Positions 1 through 8,406 of a stretch of 64,000 nt of DNA are shown one piece after another; the stretch's first letter is position 1; every line of letters starts with the position of its first letter. Location: assembly GCF_900100945.1 (NCBI RefSeq), contig NZ_FNCG01000023.1, forward strand, positions 1 to 64,000. The letters are read 5' to 3'. A model generated the notes under the pieces. That model saw only the letters and a program-made list of their open reading frames with translations, made no database searches and was not told the origin of the DNA. The DNA is from Mucilaginibacter gossypii. Its GTDB lineage: Bacteria; Bacteroidota; Bacteroidia; Sphingobacteriales; Sphingobacteriaceae. Both the position numbers and the translations under genes were made by a program.

Positions 1-196
1 ATCGTACTTCTCCCGGTTTAAAGCCGAGCTATTGCAGGACGGCTCTTTTGAAAATATAGAAAATGCCCGCAGCGAGATATTTGAATATATTGAAATGTAC
101 TATAACCCTATCCGAAGACATTCAGCCTTAGGCTATATCAGCCCGATGGCGTTTGAGCGAAAGGCAAGTTATCCACAAAAAGCGGAGGCCCGATAA
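1..196 (+). CDS. IS3-family transposase (OrfB) C-terminal end, partial
   Basis: Reading from base 2, an open frame of 64 codons runs to a TAA at 194-196; its start lies outside the window. The C-terminal half has the signature of the end of the IS3-group DDE integrase: Y-N-P-I-R-R-H-S-A-L-G-Y-I-S-P. Immediately before it is the helix that carries the last catalytic Glu in this family. This part of the protein completes the RNase H-like core that cuts and joins DNA strands during transposition. Only the tail is visible, so intactness of the element cannot be judged. The A-rich stretch and palindrome that follow may be its right end. Confidence 0.85.
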   Translation, partial: SYFSRFKAELLQDGSFENIENARSEIFEYIEMYYNPIRRHSALGYISPMAFERKASYPQKAEAR

Positions 197-226
197 AAAG
201 AAAAAAAGAAGCAAAAAAAGAAAAAC

Positions 227-271
227 GTGTTGAAATATGGAAAACTCTCCGAGTTTCCCACATTTCAACAC
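227..271. repeat. Near-perfect palindrome, possible IS right end or terminator
   Basis: Two 21-base arms (227-247 and 251-271) flank a 3-base spacer, with two mismatches. The right arm ends ...TTTCAACA, so it has the CA tip expected of an IS3-family right inverted repeat read outward from the transposase remnant. Read on the minus strand, the stem is followed by a T-rich run (complement of 197-225), so it could also stop minus-strand transcription coming from ligD. The sequence does not separate these two readings. The rest of 272-467 holds only a scrap of the dispersed TTCGACAGGCTCAG-type repeat near 377. Confidence 0.5.
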
Positions 272-467
272 CACAAACAAACAACAAGTTATTTATTTTT
301 ACTTTTATAAATCATGACAGATCAACTGTCCGGATAAACCATCACACCCCAGCGGGCAGGCCTCTGCGCACGGGTCTTCGACAGGCTCAGACTGACAGGC
401 CATCTTTTGTCATTTCACCTTCAGAGGCCTCCGGGTTTAAACACTCAGCATCACAATCTATTAAATT

Positions 468-3194
468 CTACTCAAACACACTCTTCGCCTTCTTAATAGT
501 TTTTTCCAGGTCGATGCCTTTTGCCAGTACACCTTTAAAAAGGTCGCCGGTTTCTTTAAGGCGGTCGATGGAATTAAAAATGGTAAAATCTTTCATGGTG
601 AGCCCAGGTTTCACTTCGTCCCAATGCAGGGGCATAGAAACAGTAGCGCCCGGTTTAGGTCTTAAGGAATACGGCCCCGCTACGGTAGCTCCCGGACGGT
701 TCTGCAGAAAATCAAGGTACATTTTACCATTTCGCTTGGCTACCATACGTTCCAAACTTGTATAATCGGGAATTTGCTTATGAACAATGCCCACCACGAG
801 CCGCGCAAACATCTGTGACTGATCATAATCATACTTCGCGCCCAACGGGATATAAATATGCATCCCTGTTGATCCCGATGTTTTACAGTATGAAGGTACA
901 TCTATAGCGTCAAGCACTTTTTTTACCTCCAAAGCGGCCGCAATAACCTGGTCGAACGTATTTTTATCCGGATCGAGGTCGATCACGCAGTAATCAGGAT
1001 TATCCGGCGATTGTACCCGGCTAAACCAGGGGTTCATTTCAATACATCCCAGTGATGCCATCCATAGTAAATAAGATTCATCAGAACCTACCAGATATTC
1101 TTTATGTTCCCCTTCGCTGGTGGTGTAAGGGAAAGTTTTAGTAATCCAATCGGGTGCTTTACCTTTCACATCCTTTTGGTAAAAACTTGGCCCATGAATG
1201 CCATTAGGAAACCTGTTGAGCGACATAGGCCTATCCTTTAAATAAGGTAAAATATATTCAGCGACCTGGTAATAGTAGTTGAACATATCCCGCTTGGTTA
1301 CACCATCTTCGGGCCAGTAAACTTTGCTCAGGTGTGTAAATTTGAGCTCATGTCCGCAAATTTTGCGTACCTGGGTTTCATCTTTAGGATTAAGAAGGGT
1401 TTTCCGGTCAGTATTTTTCACGGGCTTAATGGCTTTAGCGTGTGTATCATTATCAGCTCCTTCGGCTTCCTCAACGGTTTCGGCGGTATGTTTCGGAGTT
1501 TCCAGTACAACATCTTTTGTTTTTTTATCGCTACGCATCCCTTTAAAAGAGGCTTGCCTGAACACTCCATCATTGGTCACTTCAGCAAATGCCACCTCGC
1601 AAACCAATTCGGGTTTAAGCCAGGTGGGTTTGGCCCCTAATCGCTGCGGCCTGAACCTTGACGGCTTATCCACATCAGGCTCCACTTCAAACGGACTTTT
1701 ATCGGTAATAAGCGGCTTAAACTGTTCCATCATTTCTTTCTGCAGTTTATCAGAAAAGCCTGTACCCACTTTACCGGCATACTGTAGTTTACCCTTATCA
1801 TCATATAAAGCAAGCACCAGCGCGCTGAACGATTTGGAAGTGCCCGCATTTTTGGTAAAGCCGGCAATGATCACTTCCTGCCTGCGTTGCACTTTTATTT
1901 TAAGCCACTCTTTTGAGCGAAGATCGGAAGTATAAACACTGCTGGCTTTTTTAGCGATGATACCTTCCAGTCCAATCCTTTCGGCGGCGTTAAAAAATTC
2001 GATCCCACCTGTATCAAAAACTTTGCTTTGACGGATGCGGTCATCATTGGTGGGAAGAACCGCACTTAAGATAGCCTGGCGTTGTTTAAGGGGCAATCCC
2101 ATCAGGTTTTTACCCTCATACCAAAGGATATCGAAAACATAATAAACCAAATTGCCATCGGCCTCGCTCCGCCAGTTTTGCAGCGCTCCAAAATCGGAAA
2201 CACCTTTATCATTCAATACCAGGATCTCGCCATCAATTACAGCATTGATCTGCCAGTCTTTCAGTAATTTATTAATTGGATAATATTTATCAAAAGGAAG
2301 ATTATTACGGGAGATCAGCTCCGCTCCTTTCTTGTCGATCACGGCAATGGCCCTGTAGCCATCCCATTTAACCTCGTAAAGCCAATCGGGGTCATCAAAA
2401 GGCTCGTCTACAAGGGTGGCCTTCATTGGCTTTATCTTAGTTGGCGCTTTTGATTCAGGTGCTTTTTTTAGTAGTTGTTCAACATCAAAATCCTCCGTAT
2501 CATTAGTGTCCACTTTCTTTTCCAGTTGTTCAACGGGTTCGTTCAGGACTTTTTTTTTACCTGTTTTTTCAGGCTTTTCTACATCCTCTTCATGCCCGTG
2601 CTGCCAAACCTTTTCGCTGGTTTTTTCCATATTTTCAATGGTTTTTCCAGAAAGAATAGATTTATCTTTTTTGGTAATATCTTTAACCGACGCAAATTGA
2701 TCATTGTGCTTAATGAGCAGCCAGCCGTTTTCGCCCATACCATGAGTTTTAACAAGGGCATATTCACCCTCCAGCTTCTCGCCATGCAGTTTGATCTTTA
2801 CCGACCCTGCCTCGAGTTGTTTAAGCAGGTGTTTTTCCTGGGCTTTTTTGCCTTTGATCTCTTCAATGGGCTCATAAGTACCCTCATCCCAAACTATAAC
2901 GGTACCGCCGCCATACTCACCTTTGGGGATCAGGCCTTCAAAATTCCGGTAGTCAAATGGATGATCCTCAACCATCATAGCAAGGCGCTTGACCTTAGGA
3001 TCGGTTGAGGGGCCTTTGGGTATGGCCCAGCTTTTAAGTACACCATCCATTTCAAGCCTGAAATCATAGTGTAAACGCGAAGCATCATGCTTTTGGATCA
3101 CAAACATCAGGTGGTCTTTGTCCTTGCTCCTCCCCGCTTTGGGCTCACGGGTTTTGCTAAAATCGCGTTTTTCTGCATACTTTTCCAGGCTCAT
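468..3194 (-). CDS. ligD: Multifunctional ATP-dependent DNA ligase LigD (PE-Lig-Pol)
   Basis: A 908-residue protein with the three LigD modules. First is a 3'-phosphoesterase (about 30-165) with the motif LHYDFRLE around His42 and Asp44. Next is the ATP-dependent ligase core (about 255-560) with adenylation motif EVKWDGYR (Lys276), DGEILVL (321-327), EGIIAKK (410-416) and KIKV (432-435). Last is an archaeo-eukaryotic-primase-type polymerase (about 615-900) with the metal motif DLDPD (739-743) and SGSTGMH (773-779). In this family the enzyme trims, fills in and seals double-strand breaks together with Ku. No ku gene is visible here. Linkers at about 190-250 and 565-610 are charged and probably flexible. 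The start is the ATG at 3194, seven bases after the DUF3606 gene, implying co-transcription. Confidence 0.95.
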   Translation of the reverse strand: MSLEKYAEKRDFSKTREPKAGRSKDKDHLMFVIQKHDASRLHYDFRLEMDGVLKSWAIPKGPSTDPKVKRLAMMVEDHPFDYRNFEGLIPKGEYGGGTVIVWDEGTYEPIEEIKGKKAQEKHLLKQLEAGSVKIKLHGEKLEGEYALVKTHGMGENGWLLIKHNDQFASVKDITKKDKSILSGKTIENMEKTSEKVWQHGHEEDVEKPEKTGKKKVLNEPVEQLEKKVDTNDTEDFDVEQLLKKAPESKAPTKIKPMKATLVDEPFDDPDWLYEVKWDGYRAIAVIDKKGAELISRNNLPFDKYYPINKLLKDWQINAVIDGEILVLNDKGVSDFGALQNWRSEADGNLVYYVFDILWYEGKNLMGLPLKQRQAILSAVLPTNDDRIRQSKVFDTGGIEFFNAAERIGLEGIIAKKASSVYTSDLRSKEWLKIKVQRRQEVIIAGFTKNAGTSKSFSALVLALYDDKGKLQYAGKVGTGFSDKLQKEMMEQFKPLITDKSPFEVEPDVDKPSRFRPQRLGAKPTWLKPELVCEVAFAEVTNDGVFRQASFKGMRSDKKTKDVVLETPKHTAETVEEAEGADNDTHAKAIKPVKNTDRKTLLNPKDETQVRKICGHELKFTHLSKVYWPEDGVTKRDMFNYYYQVAEYILPYLKDRPMSLNRFPNGIHGPSFYQKDVKGKAPDWITKTFPYTTSEGEHKEYLVGSDESYLLWMASLGCIEMNPWFSRVQSPDNPDYCVIDLDPDKNTFDQVIAAALEVKKVLDAIDVPSYCKTSGSTGMHIYIPLGAKYDYDQSQMFARLVVGIVHKQIPDYTSLERMVAKRNGKMYLDFLQNRPGATVAGPYSLRPKPGATVSMPLHWDEVKPGLTMKDFTIFNSIDRLKETGDLFKGVLAKGIDLEKTIKKAKSVFE

Positions 3195-3201
3195 AGTGGT
3201 G

Positions 3202-3378
3202 CTATTTGTTGTTCAAAAATTTGGCTACCGCGACGGCTGAATTCCCAACGGCACGTACCGCTGTTTTTAACCTTTCCGGGCGAACTCCAAATTTGTTTGC
3301 CCAATACTCAACCTCATAATTTTCGCTGGTATTGATGATGCTGTTGTCATGCAATCCCGCTTTGTTCCCGTTGTTCAT
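3202..3378 (-). CDS. Small DUF3606-family protein, cotranscribed with ligD
   Basis: A 58-residue frame from ATG at 3376-3378 to TAG at 3202-3204. The central part, DNSIINTSENYEVEYWANKF followed by GVRPERLKTAVRAVG, matches the usual pattern of DUF3606 proteins: D-x-S-x-I-N, then E-V-x-Y-W, K-F-G-V, L-x-x-A-V-x-x-V-G. These are small, probably helical proteins of unknown function, widespread in Proteobacteria and Bacteroidota. The stop codon is 7 bases from the ligD start, so the two are almost certainly one transcript. That pairing suggests, but does not show, a role in DNA-break repair or stress survival. It could instead be an unrelated stress protein sharing the promoter. Confidence 0.8.
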   Translation of the reverse strand: MNNGNKAGLHDNSIINTSENYEVEYWANKFGVRPERLKTAVRAVGNSAVAVAKFLNNK

Positions 3379-3476
3379 GATTAGTTTTATGATTGATATA
3401 TTAACAGATCGGCCAATTAAAGGTTTGATTATTAATTAATAAATTATTGTACTAAAATTTATTAATCAGCAGATGG

Positions 3477-3587
3477 TTACTCCCACCCATCACTTTGGTC
3501 GGCGTAGTTTGGCATCATCATGTAAACCAGTACAGCAAGGCAGGCAAGCAATACCAAGCGGGTTACCCAGAATATAAACGTTTCCAT
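3477..3587 (-). CDS. Putative 36-residue single-span membrane peptide
   Basis: An open frame from ATG at 3585-3587 to TAA at 3477-3479. It begins METFIFWVTRLVLLACLAVL, giving one hydrophobic span (about residues 4-24), then a short polar tail rich in Asp, Ser and Trp. No family was recognised. The charge layout (Arg inside the hydrophobic stretch, acidic tail) is compatible with a tiny membrane protein, and the frame lies alone upstream of the DUF3606-ligD unit. A chance ORF of this length is possible, so confidence is low. Confidence 0.35.
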   Translation of the reverse strand: METFIFWVTRLVLLACLAVLVYMMMPNYADQSDGWE

Positions 3588-3814
3588 AGTTATTTTTTTA
3601 GATATTTTAATTTGGTTTGCTGTGTAAAACTTAAGCATACCGCGTGCCATTTTACAACTATTTAAATACCAACAGGTTACATCAATACCACTAATTAAAA
3701 TTCACCATATTTCGAGTATCGACGATTGTTTAACGATTATTAGTGATAAACACCCGCCCTTTTATTGATGCTACAAACAGTTTTTAAATCGCATTCAGGA
3801 CAGTTTCAAACAAC

Positions 3815-3846
3815 AAAGCCTGAGAAGTTTCGCTTCCCAGGCTTTT
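3815..3846 (-). terminator. Rho-independent-type terminator after the FucP-like transporter gene
   Basis: On the minus strand the stem AAAGCCTGGGAAG pairs with CTTCTCAGGCTTT, with one mismatch and a 5-base loop, followed by TGTTGTTT. It lies about 30 bases beyond the stop codon at 3875. The remainder of 3588-3814 is AT-rich with no gene seen. Confidence 0.7.
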
Positions 3847-3874
3847 AGATAAAACGCTTAAAAGAATGTTACGA

Positions 3875-5170
3875 TCAGGCTTTTATGTTTTGCCTGCCGG
3901 CCTTATGCCCTATTGTAGAATAAAAAAGGATAAACAGGTAAATAGGAATAAGCAAAATATAGGCAGACTGCGCCGAAAACTTTTCCGAAAAATAACCATA
4001 GAGCGGGGGCAAAACAGCGCCACCTGCAATGCCCATAACCAATAATGAAGATGCTATTTTAGTAAAGCGGCCTAAACCGGCCAATGCCAGCGGCCATATA
4101 GCAGGCCACATTAACGAATTGGCCAAACCAAGCAATGCAATACAAAATACCGATGCGTAGCCGTGGGTTAACAATGTTGCAATGGTTAAAATGAGACCCA
4201 AAATTGCCGAAGCTACCAACGCTTTTTGTTGTGTGATAAGTTTCGGGATACAGAAAACACCAACCAGGTAACCAACGATCATGGAGATCAAAGTACATGA
4301 TGTAAAAAATTTAGCTGTTGATAATGGGATATGTTGAGAAGTGCCGTAAAGTGAAATTGAATCGCCGGCAATAACTTCGGCACCTACATAAACAAACAGG
4401 GTTGCTACGCCAAGCATCAAATGCGGAAACTGTACAATACTTGTTTTATTGGTATTTGCGGCAGCTACGGTTTCGTCTTCATGCTCGGTGTTGATCTCGG
4501 GTAATGATGAAAAATAAATAAGGATGGCCAGCAAAATCAAAACTACCACCATGATACTGTAGGGCATAATCACCCTTGATGCCAGCTCATTTAACTCCAG
4601 TGCTTTTTCTGTTGCACTTAAAGTTTTAAGCTTTTCGGTTATCGAATCAATATTGGCGAGTACTACAGTACCCAAAATAACAGGTGCTAAAGCGCCGGCG
4701 ATCTTGTTACAGATCCCCATGATACTGATCCGCCGGGCAGCAGTTTCGGCAGGCCCCAAAATAGTGATATAGGGGTTTGAAGCGGTTTGCAGCACGGTTA
4801 GCCCAGTGCCCTGAACAAACAAGCCAATTAAAAATATCCCGTAAGTACGGGTCATTGCAGCGGGGATAAATATCAATGCACCTATTGCCATTACAAACAA
4901 GCCTATGGCCATCCCGTTTTTAAATCCAAACTTTTTGATGGTTTTTCCGGCGGGAATACCCATAACAACGTAAGCAATATAAAAAGCTGTAGTTACAAAA
5001 TATGCTTCCTTGGTAGTCAGCTCGCACGCTATTTTTAAGTAGGGAATGAGTGTTCCGTTCATCCAGGTTACAAAACCAAAAATGAAAAATAAAGCACCGA
5101 TAATTACAATTGGGTTTATCGCTGATCTTTTTACCGGCGATTCGATTACTGAACTTGTTGCCTGGGCCAT
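3875..5170 (-). CDS. FucP/GluP-type sugar MFS transporter
   Basis: A 431-residue inner-membrane protein with about twelve hydrophobic spans. The N-terminal part, with FFIFGFVTWMNGTLIPYLK at about residues 28-46, is the hallmark of the FucP/GluP (fucose/glucose-galactose:proton symporter) branch of the major facilitator superfamily. The GIPAG-KTIKKFG loop fits the MFS loop 2-3 signature. It would import a neutral hexose or deoxyhexose with protons; the substrate cannot be read from sequence. It lies 31 bases downstream of a CBM9-like gene on the same strand and is followed by a terminator, suggesting a two-gene sugar-handling operon. Confidence 0.9.
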   Translation of the reverse strand: MAQATSSVIESPVKRSAINPIVIIGALFFIFGFVTWMNGTLIPYLKIACELTTKEAYFVTTAFYIAYVVMGIPAGKTIKKFGFKNGMAIGLFVMAIGALIFIPAAMTRTYGIFLIGLFVQGTGLTVLQTASNPYITILGPAETAARRISIMGICNKIAGALAPVILGTVVLANIDSITEKLKTLSATEKALELNELASRVIMPYSIMVVVLILLAILIYFSSLPEINTEHEDETVAAANTNKTSIVQFPHLMLGVATLFVYVGAEVIAGDSISLYGTSQHIPLSTAKFFTSCTLISMIVGYLVGVFCIPKLITQQKALVASAILGLILTIATLLTHGYASVFCIALLGLANSLMWPAIWPLALAGLGRFTKIASSLLVMGIAGGAVLPPLYGYFSEKFSAQSAYILLIPIYLFILFYSTIGHKAGRQNIKA

Positions 5171-5201
5171 AGTATATTATTTTATTTAGAGGTATTTTAT
5201 T

Positions 5202-5846
5202 TTAAATGAATTTTACCGTACCAAAAAACTGCGACAAATGAAAATCAGGTACGGGGCTATCTATGTTGCTCCAGCTTATAAAATGCGGTTCGGGCAGGTC
5301 ATCGCCGCATTTAAAAAAGTTTGCCCGGCTGGTTATGCCATTCAATGTTTGAATATCATGATAAATAAAAACATCAAAAGGAACCAGCAACGTTAACTCC
5401 CATTTATTAAAACTGGCTAAATCTTCAGCCCAATTTATCTTACTTAATACTTTTATGCCACTCACCGTATCATTAGGTACAGCCAGCCTTCCATTGCGGT
5501 CTTTACCAAAGCCAACCAATGCAGTCCCGAGGGCATTAAATTCCAGGTTGTAGTAATTTTGGTCATCGGCAAAACTTATAAAAAACTCCACGCAGCTATC
5601 TTTATAAACCGGATCATTTACAGCTTTATAAGTTACCTGTGTATATTGTTCCTCTACAAAATATTTTAGGGCTACACCGTTTTTGACATGAGCTATTGAA
5701 AAATTAACTGATGGAAAATATTGGGTATCGCTCCATAAAAGATTATCGATAGCGTACTTTTCTCCTTTTTCGAGTAAAACCGATAGCTCATCAAGGTTAT
5801 TTTCATTGTAAGTACCCGGAATAAAGGGGGCGTAAACTTCCTTCAC
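5202..5846 (-). CDS. CBM9-like carbohydrate-binding domain protein
   Basis: A 214-residue protein resembling the 'carbohydrate-binding family 9-like' proteins of Bacteroidota. It shows the pattern YFVEEQ ... DSCVEFFISF ... YYNLEFNALGTAL, which in CBM9 corresponds to beta strands around the ligand groove: acidic D-S-C-V-E-F-F and N-x-E-F-N. No signal peptide is evident at the N-terminus (MKEVYAPFIPG), so the predicted location is cytosolic, unusual for a CBM. It probably forms an operon with the sugar transporter immediately downstream. Binding specificity is unknown. The 252-base gap to the divergent gene at 6099 must hold promoters for both directions, but no clear motif was assigned. Confidence 0.8.
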   Translation of the reverse strand: MKEVYAPFIPGTYNENNLDELSVLLEKGEKYAIDNLLWSDTQYFPSVNFSIAHVKNGVALKYFVEEQYTQVTYKAVNDPVYKDSCVEFFISFADDQNYYNLEFNALGTALVGFGKDRNGRLAVPNDTVSGIKVLSKINWAEDLASFNKWELTLLVPFDVFIYHDIQTLNGITSRANFFKCGDDLPEPHFISWSNIDSPVPDFHLSQFFGTVKFI

Positions 5847-6098
5847 TGTTATTTTATAAAATGTTTAGTTTCAAATTATCAAAAGCGCATTCCAAATCAA
5901 TGATTCATGCAGAATTAACAGGCTAATGTTAATTTTTCTACCAAAATAAACAAAAAGTTTATAAATTTTTTAATAATCTAAATTTACTTATTAAAAAAAT
6001 ATAAAAACTTTTCAATCCTCGTGCTTACCGGAGAACCACCTGCAATTTCTCTTTCAGTTCTACTTTATAATTAGCTACCTTGTACTAACCAATTTGTT

Positions 6099-7442
6099 AT
6101 GAAAAGAAAAACTTTCATTCGATTAAGTACTACCTTGATGGCGTCTCCCTTATTATCATCATTCGAATCATTCGCGCAACAACCCCGCCTGCAAAACTGG
6201 TCGGGTAATTTAACTTACAGCACAGGCAATGTATTTTACCCAAAATCGGTTGAAGAGGTACAGCAGCTCATTAATAAGTACGATAAAATAAAAGCATTGG
6301 GCACCAGGCATTGCTTTAATAATATCGCAGACAGTAAAGATAACCTGCTCTCCACGCGCGACCTGAACAAAGTGGTATCCATCGACAAGCAAAATCATAC
6401 AGTTACGGTTGAAGGAGGTATAAAATACGGCGAGCTTGCCCCGCATCTCGATAAAGAGGGCTTTGCGCTGCATAACCTCGCCTCGTTGCCCCATATATCA
6501 GTAGCCGGCTCAATTACAACGGCAACACATGGCTCGGGCGTAAAAAACGGTAACCTATCAAGCGCAGTAGTGGGGCTGGAAATTGTTAAAGCCGATGGCA
6601 GTATCGTTCATCTTTCAAAAGCAAAAGATGCGATAAAGCTAAATGCGGCCGTGGTTGGGCTTGGAGCATTGGGTGTAATCACCAAAGTTACCCTGCAAAT
6701 ACAACCAACTTACATGATGAAACAGCATGTATTTACAGGCTTGCCTATGAGCGAGCTAAAGCAGCATTTTGAAAAAATTGTTTCGGCCGGGTATAGTGTT
6801 AGCCTGTTTACCGACTGGCAAAGTGACGATATTAACGAAGTTTGGATAAAAAGCCGGATGGGTACCGATAAAGACGAAAACCTGAAGGAATTTTACGGAG
6901 CAAAAGCAGCTACAAAAAACCTGCACCCAATTATAGGGCTCTCTGCCGAAAACTGCACCGATCAAATGGGCGTTCCGGGGCCATGGTATGAGCGGTTGCC
7001 GCATTTTAAAATGGGCTTTACACCAAGCAGCGGAAAGGAGCTACAATCAGAGTTTTTTGTGCCTTTTGATCATGCCGTTGAAGCTATCGAAGCAGTGGCG
7101 CGATTAGGGAAGCAGATTGGCCCTCATCTTTTCATCACCGAGATCCGCACCATTGCCGCCGATGACCTGTGGATGAGCCCTGCCCATAATCAAAAATCGG
7201 TGGCTATCCATTTTACCTGGAAACAGGAAACAGAAGCTGTGTTGAAATTGCTCCCTCAAATTGAACAGGAGCTTTCTCCGTTTAAAGCAAAACCACACTG
7301 GGGTAAAATCTTTACCATCCCTGCTAAAACATTAGCAGCACGTTACGAAAAGATGGATGCTTTTAAAGCTCTGGTAGCCGAATACGATCCGCATGGAAAA
7401 TTCAGAAACCAATTTTTAGCAAACGAGCTTTATACTTCCTGA
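6099..7442 (+). CDS. Alditol-oxidase-like FAD-binding oxidoreductase, exported
   Basis: A 447-residue protein with an N-terminal signal (about 1-27, ending SFAQQ). A PCMH-type FAD-binding domain follows (about 40-210) with ALGTRHCFNNIAD. His71 in this motif aligns with the histidine that carries covalent FAD in bacterial alditol/xylitol oxidases. SLPHISVAGSITTATHGSG is the second flavin motif. The C-terminal ALO domain ends with KPHWGK (about 405-410), typical of aldonolactone and alditol oxidases. It probably oxidises a polyol or sugar lactone with oxygen in the periplasm. The exact substrate is inferred only at family level. It is transcribed alone, divergent from the CBM9-FucP pair. Confidence 0.88.
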   Translation: MKRKTFIRLSTTLMASPLLSSFESFAQQPRLQNWSGNLTYSTGNVFYPKSVEEVQQLINKYDKIKALGTRHCFNNIADSKDNLLSTRDLNKVVSIDKQNHTVTVEGGIKYGELAPHLDKEGFALHNLASLPHISVAGSITTATHGSGVKNGNLSSAVVGLEIVKADGSIVHLSKAKDAIKLNAAVVGLGALGVITKVTLQIQPTYMMKQHVFTGLPMSELKQHFEKIVSAGYSVSLFTDWQSDDINEVWIKSRMGTDKDENLKEFYGAKAATKNLHPIIGLSAENCTDQMGVPGPWYERLPHFKMGFTPSSGKELQSEFFVPFDHAVEAIEAVARLGKQIGPHLFITEIRTIAADDLWMSPAHNQKSVAIHFTWKQETEAVLKLLPQIEQELSPFKAKPHWGKIFTIPAKTLAARYEKMDAFKALVAEYDPHGKFRNQFLANELYTS

Positions 7443-7530
7443 AATCAATGGGCTAAGGCTGCAGCTAATTAAAAAATCAATTTATTAGCTTTTAGCCTTA
7501 TGCTTTTTGCTTTAAGCTTTTCGAAAAAAC

Positions 7531-7941
7531 TTATGGCTGCTGCCTGCGCGGGCGTTTTGCTCTTACCGGGGCCGCAGCCTCCTGCTGTTCATAGCGGTTA
7601 TTTTCGCGCGGAAAGCGGGGCTTATTGTAACCTTGTGGTTTTACCTTGTTAAAACCGGGCTTAGGTTTTGAAAATTGCTGCTTTTGTTGCGGCTGGTGCT
7701 TTTGTTCTGCTATCCTCACGCTTATCTCACGCTCATCGATAGTAGCACCATTCATAGCGTCAATTGCCCGTTGAGCGCCTGCCTCATCAGTCATTTCTAA
7801 AAAACCATAACCTTTACTAATGCCGCTGTCTTTATCGGTAATTATCCGCACGGTGCTTACCGTGCCATAAGCACTGAACAGTTCAACAAGTTCAATTTCT
7901 TCCATGTCCCGCGGAAAACCCACGATAAAAAGCTTAATCAT
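7531..7941 (-). CDS. RRM-type RNA-binding protein
   Basis: A 136-residue protein. Residues 1-80 form one RNA-recognition motif with RNP2 (LFIVGF, 4-9) and RNP1 (KGYGFLEM, about 43-50). The remaining tail is rich in Gln, Lys, Pro and Arg (KPKPGFNKVKPQGYNKPRFP), a disordered basic extension. Bacterial single-RRM proteins of this kind are common in Bacteroidota and Cyanobacteria and are thought to act as RNA chaperones or mRNA-binding regulators, often cold-induced. The tail ending KRPRRQQP is arginine-rich. It is monocistronic. Confidence 0.92.
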   Translation of the reverse strand: MIKLFIVGFPRDMEEIELVELFSAYGTVSTVRIITDKDSGISKGYGFLEMTDEAGAQRAIDAMNGATIDEREISVRIAEQKHQPQQKQQFSKPKPGFNKVKPQGYNKPRFPRENNRYEQQEAAAPVRAKRPRRQQP

Positions 7942-8040
7942 ACTCTACCAAGTAATTGCAATAGGTAACCAGTCAGCAAATATAGTGCACAAAAATGGTT
8001 TAGCCTATTGCTTAACCACCTGTTAAAGGCTTATTTACAA

Positions 8041-8076
8041 AAAAAGCGTTCCGGATATTATCCCGGAACGCTTTTT
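8041..8076. terminator. Bidirectional terminator hairpin
   Basis: Perfect 14-base arms AAAAAGCGTTCCGG (8041-8054) and CCGGAACGCTTTTT (8063-8076) with an 8-base loop. T-runs flank the stem on either strand. It lies between the RRM gene and the end of the sigma-factor operon, about 330 bases beyond the latter's last stop codon. The rest of 7942-8406 shows no gene. Confidence 0.75.
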
Positions 8077-8406
8077 CACACTAATTGTGTAGTAAATCGC
8101 TTTGGATTATTTCCATTCAAACCTCTTTAGCGTCTTAAATATTATCTCAACTCATAATCAATCCCTTGCCCTTTATTTAGCTACTTAAGCTGCATATATA
8201 TACACGAGCATTATCACTGTGGATCGATGCTATTCAAAGGATTGATATAGTATCGGTATCGCTCGAGAATTCACGGCTTGATTTTTTCTTTTACCGTTGC
8301 TGTTAACACCTCGCACTATTGGTTAACTGGTGAAAATTGCTGATAAAATTACCCATAGTTCCTCAATATTGTAATGCCTGGTTAAAACTTATTAAACGCT
8401 GCTTAA

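Noticed and set aside
2475..3008. Plus-strand frame of 177 codons opposite ligD
   Set aside because: It is Phe-rich antisense of Lys-rich ligD linkers, has no family features, and lies fully within a strong gene.
468..3378. Possible full Ku-LigD repair operon
   Set aside because: No Ku-like sequence was found next to ligD or elsewhere in the window.
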